From contig JABJNS010000033.1 of NCBI GenBank assembly GCA_018664745.1, positions 1 to 11,985 on the forward strand: 11,985 bases of DNA, read 5' to 3'. The position numbers and the translations under genes were made by a program. Source of the stretch: Flavobacteriales bacterium (GTDB lineage Bacteria > Bacteroidota > Bacteroidia > Flavobacteriales > BACL11). The notes beneath the pieces were generated by a model, which saw only the letters and a program-made list of their open reading frames with translations, did no database searches and was not told the origin of the DNA. Of this stretch, positions 6,108 to 11,985 are shown piece by piece (within the stretch, counting starts at the first letter, position 1; each line of letters opens with the position of its first letter).

Positions 6108-7217
6108 ATGAAATACAATAAGAAAAAAGAAGCAGTATTATTATTAGCTGATGGTACAATTTTCCATGGAAAAGCATTGGGAATTGAAGGTGTAGCAACA
6201 GGTGAACTTTGTTTTAATACAGGGATGACAGGCTATCAAGAAGTATTTACTGATCCTTCTTATTTTGGTCAATTAATGATTACTACTAATGCTCATATAG
6301 GAAATTATGGTGTGAGTAGTAAAGAAACTGAATCTGCTGATATGAAAATTGCAGGTTTAATTTGTAAAAACCTAAATAATGGCTTTTCTCGTAGGGGAGG
6401 TGATGGTGATTTGCAGGAGTATTTTATAGCTCAAAATAAAGTCGTAATTTCTGATGTAGATACTAGAGCTGTTGTAAGGCATATTCGTGATAAAGGTGCT
6501 ATGAATGCAATTATTTCAACTGCAACTACTGATATTGCTGAATTGACTAAATTATTAGCTGAAGTTCCTTCTATGGAAGGGTTAGAATTGTCATCTTCAG
6601 TTTGTACAGAAAAGCCTTACTTTGTTGGTGATGAAAATGCAAAGCACAAAGTTGCGGTTTTAGATTTAGGTGTGAAGCGTAATATTTTAAAGTGCTTATC
6701 AGATAGAGATTGTTATTTGCAAGTATTTCCAATGCATACTTCTTATGAGGATATGAAGGCTTGGAATCCTGATGGGTTCTTTTTGTCGAATGGTCCTGGA
6801 GATCCTTCTGCAATGCCTAAGGTTATTGAGCAGGTTAAGAAAGTTACTGCTGATGGAAAACCTGTATTTGGAATTTGTTTAGGGCATCAAGCGCTAGCAC
6901 TTTCTGAAGGGATATCTACTTATAAAATGCACAATGGACATAGGGGGATTAACCATCCTGTAATCAACTTAAGTACAAGAAAAGCAGAGGTAACTTCTCA
7001 AAATCATGGTTTTGGAATTTCAGAAGAGGATATTAAGAACAATCCTAATGTAGAAGTAACGCATGTGAATTTGAATGATGATACGGTTGAGGGAATAAAA
7101 TTGACTAACAAGAATTGTTTTTCAGTTCAGTATCACCCAGAATCATCACCAGGACCACATGATTCAAGATACTTATTTGATGAATTTGTAAATAATATTA
7201 AAAGCTATAAAAACTAA
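6108..7217 (+). CDS. carA: Carbamoyl-phosphate synthase, small (glutaminase) subunit
   Basis: CarA hydrolyses glutamine and passes ammonia to CarB, which makes carbamoyl phosphate for pyrimidine and arginine synthesis. The 369-residue protein has the N-terminal CarA domain (about 8-150, with LCFNTGMTGYQEV at 34-46 and SDVDTRAVVRHIR at 115-127). The class I glutamine amidotransferase domain covers about 181-365. The catalytic triad is visible: nucleophile C257 in GICLGHQ, plus H343 and E345 in QYHPESS. The oxyanion region SNGPGDP is at 227-233. The ATG is preceded by an A/T-rich leader with no Shine-Dalgarno. carB is not in the window. Instead eno follows after 3 nt, suggesting co-transcription with central-carbon genes. 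Confidence 0.97.
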   Translation: MKYNKKKEAVLLLADGTIFHGKALGIEGVATGELCFNTGMTGYQEVFTDPSYFGQLMITTNAHIGNYGVSSKETESADMKIAGLICKNLNNGFSRRGGDGDLQEYFIAQNKVVISDVDTRAVVRHIRDKGAMNAIISTATTDIAELTKLLAEVPSMEGLELSSSVCTEKPYFVGDENAKHKVAVLDLGVKRNILKCLSDRDCYLQVFPMHTSYEDMKAWNPDGFFLSNGPGDPSAMPKVIEQVKKVTADGKPVFGICLGHQALALSEGISTYKMHNGHRGINHPVINLSTRKAEVTSQNHGFGISEEDIKNNPNVEVTHVNLNDDTVEGIKLTNKNCFSVQYHPESSPGPHDSRYLFDEFVNNIKSYKN

Positions 7218-7220
7218 ATA

Positions 7221-8513
7221 ATGGGAAGAATAGTAAATATACATGCACGCCAAATTTTAGATTCAAGAGGAAACCCTACAGTAGAAGCAGAAGTGTTAAC
7301 GGAGAATGGAGTGATGGGAAGAGCAGCTGTTCCTTCAGGAGCTTCAACAGGAAAGCATGAGGCGGTAGAATTAAGAGATGGAGATAAAGGAACTTATTTA
7401 GGAAAAGGAGTTTTAAAAGCTGTACAGAACATTAAAACCGCTATCAATGAGGAATTGAAAGGTGTTTATGTATCTGAACAAGCTTTGATTGATCAGAAAA
7501 TGATTGACCTTGATGGTAAGCCAAATAAAGCAAACTTAGGTGCAAACTCTATGTTAGCTGTTTCTTTAGCTTGTGCTAAAGCTGCTGCAGAAGAAAACGG
7601 ACAAACATTATATAACTATATTGGAGGGGTAAATGCTAGAGAGTTACCTATTCCAATGATGAATATTTTAAATGGAGGATCGCATGCTGACAATAGTATA
7701 GACTTTCAGGAGTTTATGGTGATGCCAGTTGGTGCTACTTCATTTGCAGAAGCTTTACAAATGGGAACAGAAGTATTCCATCATTTAAAAGCAGAATTAC
7801 AAGCACAAGGTCATTCTACAAATGTTGGTGATGAAGGAGGTTTTGCACCAAATTTAGGATCTAATGAAGAGGCTATTCAGGTGGTGTTAAAAGCAATTGA
7901 ATCAGCAGGATATACGCCTGGAGTTGATATGTATATTGCTATGGATGCTGCAGCATCTGAGTTTTATAATGCGGAAGAAAATGTATATCATTTTCACCAA
8001 TCAACAGGAGAGAAATTAACGCCAGCTGAAATGGTTGATTTTTGGGCAGATTGGACAGAGAAATACCCTATTTTATCTATTGAGGATGGTTTAGATGAAG
8101 ATGACTGGGAAGGTTGGAAAAGCCTAACAGAGAAGATTGGAGAAAAGGTTCAGTTGGTTGGGGACGATTTGTTTGTTACCAATGTGGAGCGTTTAGGTAG
8201 AGGGATAGACAATGATATTGCCAACTCTATTTTGATTAAAGTAAACCAAATTGGAACTTTAACGGAAACGATTAATGCTGTACAAATGGCACAGCAAAAT
8301 TCTTATACTTCTGTAATGAGTCATAGGTCAGGTGAAACAGAAGATACAACTATTGCTGATTTATCAGTAGCTCTTAATTGTGGTCAAATTAAAACAGGCT
8401 CAGCTTCTCGTTCGGACAGAATGGCTAAGTACAATCAGTTATTAAGGATTGAGGAAATGTTGGGCGACCAAGCAATTTACACAGGAAAAGATTTTAAGTT
8501 TATTCAGAAGTAA
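7221..8513 (+). CDS. eno: Enolase (phosphopyruvate hydratase)
   Basis: Enolase interconverts 2-phosphoglycerate and phosphoenolpyruvate in glycolysis and gluconeogenesis. In many bacteria it also associates with the RNA degradosome. The 430-residue length is typical. The N-terminal domain has ARQILDSRGNPTVE (9-22) and the mobile loop SGASTGKHEAVELRDG (39-54). In the barrel domain the key residues are visible: H155 (NGGSHADN), E164, E205 (GDEGGFAPN), the magnesium ligands D242, E288 and D315, catalytic K340 (ILIKVNQIG), SHRSGETED (367-375) and K391. Nothing suggests loss of activity. It follows carA by 3 nt and is 36 nt before the citrate synthase gene. No terminator or convincing promoter is seen in either gap. 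Confidence 0.98.
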   Translation: MGRIVNIHARQILDSRGNPTVEAEVLTENGVMGRAAVPSGASTGKHEAVELRDGDKGTYLGKGVLKAVQNIKTAINEELKGVYVSEQALIDQKMIDLDGKPNKANLGANSMLAVSLACAKAAAEENGQTLYNYIGGVNARELPIPMMNILNGGSHADNSIDFQEFMVMPVGATSFAEALQMGTEVFHHLKAELQAQGHSTNVGDEGGFAPNLGSNEEAIQVVLKAIESAGYTPGVDMYIAMDAAASEFYNAEENVYHFHQSTGEKLTPAEMVDFWADWTEKYPILSIEDGLDEDDWEGWKSLTEKIGEKVQLVGDDLFVTNVERLGRGIDNDIANSILIKVNQIGTLTETINAVQMAQQNSYTSVMSHRSGETEDTTIADLSVALNCGQIKTGSASRSDRMAKYNQLLRIEEMLGDQAIYTGKDFKFIQK

Positions 8514-8549
8514 ATAATTATATTAGTAGGATTAAATAAAAGAGAGAAA

Positions 8550-9836
8550 ATGGGAAAGAAAGCAGAATTACATTATGATGGGAAAGTATTTGACATTCCA
8601 GTTGTTATTGGAAGTGAGAATGAGAATGCATTAGATATTAGTAGGTTAAGAGGAGAGTCGGGTCTAATTACTTTAGATAGAGGATTTAAAAATACGGGTT
8701 CTACTCAGAGTGCTATTACTTTCCTAAATGGTGAAGAGGGAATTTTAAGATATAGAGGATATTCTATTGAGGAATTAGCAGAAAAATCTTCTTTCTTAGA
8801 GGTTTCTTTTTTATTAATTTATGGTGAATTACCAACTCAACAAGAATTAGATAAGTTTACTAAAGATATCTCAGAGCATTCTTTAGTACATGAAGATGTA
8901 AAATCAATATTAGATGGTTATCCTTCTAAAGCTCACCCAATGGGAGTGCTTTCTTCATTGGTTTCTGCTTTAACAGCTTTTTATCCAAAATCATTAGATC
9001 CTAACCGATCAAAAGAACAGATTAATGGTACGATTATTCGTTTTATTGCTAAACTTCCAACCTTAGCGGCTTGGAGTTTCAAAAATAGAATGCGTCAACC
9101 AATTATGTATCCAAAAAATAAGTTAAATTATACTTCTAACTTTTTACACATGATGTTTGGTTTGCCAACTCAGGATACTGAAATAAATCCTGTTGTTGCA
9201 AAAGCACTAGATAAACTATTAATCTTACATGCTGATCATGAGCAAAATTGTTCTGCTTCAACCGTAAGAATTGTAGGTTCTTCTCACGCAAGTTTATATG
9301 CATCTGTATCTGCTGGTATTGCTGCACTTTGGGGTCCATTGCATGGTGGTGCTAACCAAGCAGTAATTGAGATGTTGGAAGAAATAAAAGCAGATGGAGG
9401 TGATGTAGATAAATATGTTGCTAAAGCGAAAGATAAGTCTGATTCTTTCCGTTTGATGGGCTTTGGTCATAGAGTTTATAAAAACTTTGATCCTAGAGCT
9501 ACTATTATTAAAAAGGCTGCTGATGATGTATTAAGAGAATTAGGAATTGAAGATCCGGTTTTGGATATTGCAATGAAATTAGAAAAAGTAGCATTGGAAG
9601 ATGAGTACTTTAAAGCAAGAGGATTATATCCTAATGTAGATTTCTATTCAGGGATTATTTATAGAGCTTTAGGAATCCCAACAGATATGTTTACGGTTAT
9701 GTTTGCTATTGGAAGATTGCCAGGTTGGATTGCACAGTGGAAAGAAATGAGAGAGAATAATGAGCCAATTGGTAGACCAAGACAAGTATATACTGGTGCT
9801 ACTGAAAGAGCTTATGTTGGTATGGAAAATAGATAA
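8550..9836 (+). CDS. gltA: Citrate synthase (type II, hexameric form)
   Basis: The enzyme condenses acetyl-CoA with oxaloacetate to give citrate, the entry step of the TCA cycle. The 428-residue length and the N-terminal beta-rich region (about 1-60) match the Gram-negative hexameric type, such as E. coli GltA with 427 residues. The catalytic trio is visible: H265 in GPLHGGAN, H307 in GFGHRVY and D364 in NVDFYSG. HADHEQNCSASTVR (227-240) and the RPRQVYTG segment near the C-terminus (409-416) are also conserved. The E. coli-type enzyme is inhibited by NADH. I could not judge from the sequence whether this one is. The leader (8514-8549) is purine/A-rich, with AGAGAG just before the start as a weak Shine-Dalgarno-like element. 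Confidence 0.97.
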   Translation: MGKKAELHYDGKVFDIPVVIGSENENALDISRLRGESGLITLDRGFKNTGSTQSAITFLNGEEGILRYRGYSIEELAEKSSFLEVSFLLIYGELPTQQELDKFTKDISEHSLVHEDVKSILDGYPSKAHPMGVLSSLVSALTAFYPKSLDPNRSKEQINGTIIRFIAKLPTLAAWSFKNRMRQPIMYPKNKLNYTSNFLHMMFGLPTQDTEINPVVAKALDKLLILHADHEQNCSASTVRIVGSSHASLYASVSAGIAALWGPLHGGANQAVIEMLEEIKADGGDVDKYVAKAKDKSDSFRLMGFGHRVYKNFDPRATIIKKAADDVLRELGIEDPVLDIAMKLEKVALEDEYFKARGLYPNVDFYSGIIYRALGIPTDMFTVMFAIGRLPGWIAQWKEMRENNEPIGRPRQVYTGATERAYVGMENR

Positions 9837-9858
9837 ATTATTATTTATATGTTAGAAT

Positions 9859-9888
9859 AAAAAACTCAGCTATTAGCTGAGTTTTTTT
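9859..9888 (+). terminator. Strong intrinsic terminator after gltA
   Basis: Bases 9859-9871 pair perfectly with 9875-9887 over 13 bp: six A-T pairs, then CTCAGCT with AGCTGAG. The loop is three bases (ATT). The 3' arm runs into a seven-T tract (9882-9888). It lies 22 nt after the citrate synthase stop and should end the carA-eno-gltA unit. The A-tract on the 5' side means it could also work on the opposite strand, although no minus-strand gene nearby needs it. The next gene starts 11 nt after the last T of the tract. Confidence 0.92.
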
Positions 9889-9895
9889 ATTTTTG
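9888..9895 (+). promoter_or_regulatory. Possible Bacteroidota -7 element before ubiD
   Basis: TATTTTTG fits the Bacteroidota -7 consensus TAnnTTTG exactly. It lies at the end of the terminator T-tract, 4 nt before the ubiD ATG. A start about 5-8 nt downstream would put the transcript's 5' end at or next to the ATG, giving a leaderless message. No TTG or TTTG is seen at the expected -33 spacing, where the terminator stem lies instead. A T-tract followed by G produces this match easily, so chance is a real alternative. Confidence 0.25.
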
Positions 9896-9899
9896 GGCT

Positions 9900-11624
9900 A
9901 TGGCTTACAAATCCTTACAGCAATGCATTACCGACCTTGAAAAACAAGGGGAACTTCTTAGAATTCCTAAGCAGGTTAATCCTGATTTAGAAATGGCAGG
10001 AATGCAATTGGATGAATTTGCAAAAGGAGGGAAGGCCATTATTTTTGAAAATATAAAGGGTAGTAAATTCAGAGCAGCTTCTAATTTATTTGGGACGCTA
10101 GAAAGGAGTAAATTCATGTTTCGTAATAGCTTGAAAAAGGTAAAGCAGCTTATCGACTTAAAAACAAATCCAGCTTTAGCTTTAAAGAATCCTTTTGAAG
10201 CTATTTTTACAGCACTACACGCTATTTATGCAATTCCTATTAAAGTCAGGTTTCCCAGAAAATTTAAAGAGATTAAAATTGAAGATATCCCGCAAGTAAA
10301 ATGTTGGAAAGAGGATGGAGGAGCTTTTATCACTTTACCTCAAGTGTATTCAGAAGATGTAGAAAATCCAGGAATAATGAATTCCAACTTAGGAATGTAC
10401 AGAGTTCAGCTTTCTGGGAATGATTATGTGCCCAACAAAGAAGTAGGAATGCATTATCAAATTCACAGAGGGATTGGAGTGCATCAGCATAAAGCAAATA
10501 AAAAAGGAGAACCTTTAAAGGTTTCTATTTTTGTAGGAGGACCACCAGCTCATACCTTTGCTGCTGTTATGCCTTTGCCAGAGGGAATGTCGGAAATGGC
10601 TTTTGCAGGAATTTTAGGAGGAAGAAACTTTAGATATGCTAAAAAAGAGGGCTATACCATTTCGGCTGATGCTGATTTTGTAATTTGTGGAGAGCTGCAC
10701 CAAAATGATATAAAACCAGAAGGTCCATTTGGAGATCATTTGGGTTATTATAGTTTAAAACATGATTTCCCAGTTTTAAAAATTCATAAAGTATATGCTA
10801 AAGAAAACGCTATTTGGCCTTTCACGGTTGTGGGTCGTCCTCCTCAAGAGGATTCTCAGTTTGGTGCATTAATACATGAAATTAGTGGAAAAGCAATTGA
10901 GCAAGAAATTCCAGGGTTGAAAGCTGTAAATGCAGTAGATGAAGCAGGAGTTCATCCACTTTTATTGGCTATTGGGAGTGAAAGATATACTCCTTATAAT
11001 CCAACTAAAAAACCTCAAGAGTTATTGACTATTGCCAATCATATTTTAGGAACAGGACAGATGTCCTTGGCAAAATATGTATTTATTTGTGATGATGATG
11101 CAGCTCCAGATGTAAATGATGAAAAAGCATACTTTACATATTTTTTGGAAAGAGTGAATTGGCAAAGAGATTTGCATTTCCAAACCAAAACTACTATTGA
11201 CACCTTAGATTATAGTGGAGATGGGCTTAATGAGGGCTCAAAAGTAGTGATTGCTGCTGCTGGAGAAATTAAAAGAAACTTAACAGAAACGCTAGCCAAT
11301 TTATCATTACCTTCAGGCTTTTCTAATCCTCAATTAGTAAGTAAGGGTAACTTAGTAGTTGAAGGTACAGGAGCAATAGAAGATTTAATTACAGCTTTAG
11401 AAAAACAAGATTTGGAAGGTATAGGAATGATTACGCTTGTAGATGATTCTAAATTTGTAAGTGAAAGTTTCTCTAATTGGTTATGGGTTACTTTCACGCG
11501 TTCCAACCCTGCAAATGATATTTATGGTTTAGCTGCAACAGTTATAAATAAACATTTTTCTTGTTCAATTCCTATTATTGACGCTAGAATAAAGCCACAT
11601 CATGCTCCTATTTTGGAGCGTTAG
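9900..11624 (+). CDS. UbiD-family prenylated-FMN-dependent decarboxylase, substrate unknown
   Basis: UbiD enzymes use prenylated FMN, made by a UbiX-type prenyltransferase, for reversible decarboxylation of aromatic or unsaturated acids. The N-terminus (SLQQCITDLEKQGELLRI, 5-22) aligns with E. coli UbiD. The cofactor and catalytic region is present: NSNLGMYRVQ (161-170) with likely catalytic R168, and KPEGPFGDHLGYY (272-284) with likely E274 and D279. AFAGILGGR (234-242), VGRPPQED (311-318) and FICDDD (395-400) are also typical. At 574 residues it is longer than E. coli UbiD (497), and its C-terminal part from about 436 differs from that protein. No UbiX is in the window. Bacteroidota normally use menaquinone, so a ubiquinone role is unlikely; a menaquinone-related or other aromatic substrate is inference. 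The ATG gives the family N-terminus but has an unusual T/G-rich leader. Confidence 0.88.
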   Translation: MAYKSLQQCITDLEKQGELLRIPKQVNPDLEMAGMQLDEFAKGGKAIIFENIKGSKFRAASNLFGTLERSKFMFRNSLKKVKQLIDLKTNPALALKNPFEAIFTALHAIYAIPIKVRFPRKFKEIKIEDIPQVKCWKEDGGAFITLPQVYSEDVENPGIMNSNLGMYRVQLSGNDYVPNKEVGMHYQIHRGIGVHQHKANKKGEPLKVSIFVGGPPAHTFAAVMPLPEGMSEMAFAGILGGRNFRYAKKEGYTISADADFVICGELHQNDIKPEGPFGDHLGYYSLKHDFPVLKIHKVYAKENAIWPFTVVGRPPQEDSQFGALIHEISGKAIEQEIPGLKAVNAVDEAGVHPLLLAIGSERYTPYNPTKKPQELLTIANHILGTGQMSLAKYVFICDDDAAPDVNDEKAYFTYFLERVNWQRDLHFQTKTTIDTLDYSGDGLNEGSKVVIAAAGEIKRNLTETLANLSLPSGFSNPQLVSKGNLVVEGTGAIEDLITALEKQDLEGIGMITLVDDSKFVSESFSNWLWVTFTRSNPANDIYGLAATVINKHFSCSIPIIDARIKPHHAPILER

Positions 11625-11631
11625 TGTTTTT
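11602..11631 (+). terminator. Small hairpin in the ubiD/helicase 3' overlap, possible terminator
   Basis: Bases 11602-11608 pair with 11615-11621 (7 bp, five of them G-C or strong pairs, one G-U) around a 6-nt loop. A five-T run follows at 11627-11631, five bases after the stem. On the + strand this could end the ubiD transcript. On the minus strand no T-run follows, so it would be a poor terminator for the helicase gene. The helicase stop lies in the stem and loop, and the ubiD stop directly follows the stem. The short stem and the displaced T-run make this moderate evidence only. Confidence 0.4.
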
Positions 11632-11985
11632 GTGTTGAGGATTCTTAAACTTCCTTTTATTGTTCCATTGCTTTTTCTTCTTATTTTTAGGGGCTATTCT
11701 ATATTCAGGAGCGGCTTCAAACCCTTTTGGTAAATCTAATTTAGGCACTTCTTTTTCAATCAGTTTTTCAATATCCAAAAAGTTACGGACTTGCTTTTGG
11801 TTTATAAAAGTAATTGCCTCTCCCGTTCTGTCAGCCCTTGCTGTTCGCCCAATTCTGTGGACATAATCTTCAGCATCATGCGGTACTTCATAGTTTATTA
11901 CTAATTCAATTCCTTTAATATCTATTCCTCTGGATAAAATATCGGTGGCCACTAATATTCGAATTTTCTTATTCTTAAAATCACG
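11608..11985 (-). CDS. DEAD-box ATP-dependent RNA helicase, C-terminal part (5' end outside window)
   Basis: The minus-strand frame is open to the window edge and encodes the last 125 residues of a superfamily 2 RNA helicase. Motif V is seen as ILVATDILSRGIDI and motif VI as HRIGRTARADRTGEA, both in the second RecA-like domain, followed by an NYEVPHDAEDYVHR segment between them. After the helicase core there is a lysine-rich tail (KNKKKKQWNNKRKFKNP) likely to bind RNA non-specifically. Such proteins remodel RNA in ribosome assembly or decay. The features resemble RhlE-like helicases, but motifs Q, I and II are outside the window, so I do not assign a symbol. A GTG at 11952 lies within motif V and is not the real start. 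The gene converges on the UbiD-family gene with a 17-bp overlap. Confidence 0.93.
   Translation of the reverse strand, partial: RDFKNKKIRILVATDILSRGIDIKGIELVINYEVPHDAEDYVHRIGRTARADRTGEAITFINQKQVRNFLDIEKLIEKEVPKLDLPKGFEAAPEYRIAPKNKKKKQWNNKRKFKNPQHKNTNAPK

Noticed and set aside
6571..6813. Minus-strand open frame inside carA, with other short antisense frames inside rplO, rpoA, gltA and the UbiD-family gene
   Set aside because: All are contained in well-supported genes, have no recognisable domains, and arise easily in AT-rich DNA.
8495..8502. TAAGTTTA near the end of eno as a possible -7 element for gltA
   Set aside because: It matches only seven of eight positions of TAnnTTTG, and there is no TTG at a suitable distance upstream. 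It is likely just coding sequence.
11660..11866. 68-codon plus-strand open frame opposite the helicase
   Set aside because: It is the antisense shadow of the helicase C-terminal region, where motifs V and VI prove that the minus strand is the coding one.
1..11985. CRISPR array, tRNA, insertion sequence, toxin-antitoxin or defence system
   Set aside because: No regularly spaced repeats, cloverleaf-like sequences, transposase motifs or accessory genes were seen. Nearly all bases are in known housekeeping genes.

Overview
The window looks like chromosomal housekeeping DNA from a member of Bacteroidota, most likely class Flavobacteriia. Three things point there: the AT-rich composition, the near absence of Shine-Dalgarno sequences with A-rich leaders instead, and the gene order (spc/alpha ribosomal operon with map between secY and infA, then carA, eno and a hexameric-type citrate synthase). 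Protein details agree: L36 and S4 lack zinc-binding cysteines, and L17 carries an Ala/Glu/Val-rich tail.

Positions 1-6029 hold the 3' half of the ribosomal protein super-operon, all on the + strand: rpmD (3' end only), rplO, secY, map, infA, rpmJ, rpsM, rpsK, rpsD, rpoA, rplQ. Gaps between genes are 1-24 nt, and map overlaps infA by 8 nt, so this looks like one transcription unit whose promoter lies upstream of the window. It encodes 50S and 30S proteins, the SecY translocon channel, methionine aminopeptidase, initiation factor IF-1 and the RNA polymerase alpha subunit. A terminator-like hairpin follows rplQ, and it overlaps an alternative, mutually exclusive hairpin.

Positions 6108-9836 hold carA (carbamoyl-phosphate synthase small subunit), eno (enolase) and a citrate synthase gene. 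All are on the + strand and close together (3 and 36 nt gaps). The unit ends in a strong 13-bp intrinsic terminator at 9859-9888. carB is not in the window, and no convincing promoter is visible upstream of carA.

Positions 9900-11624 hold a UbiD-family prenylated-FMN decarboxylase whose ATG lies 11 nt after the terminator's T-tract. It converges on a minus-strand DEAD-box RNA helicase that runs off the right edge. The two coding regions overlap by 17 bp at their 3' ends, and a small hairpin sits in that overlap.

No gene-free stretch is longer than 78 bases. I see no tRNA, rRNA, CRISPR array, insertion sequence, phage gene or other accessory element. I do not see a new biological system here. 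The points worth a second look are small-scale: intergenic RNA structures, 3'-end overlap, leader and initiation features, and family-level protein deviations.
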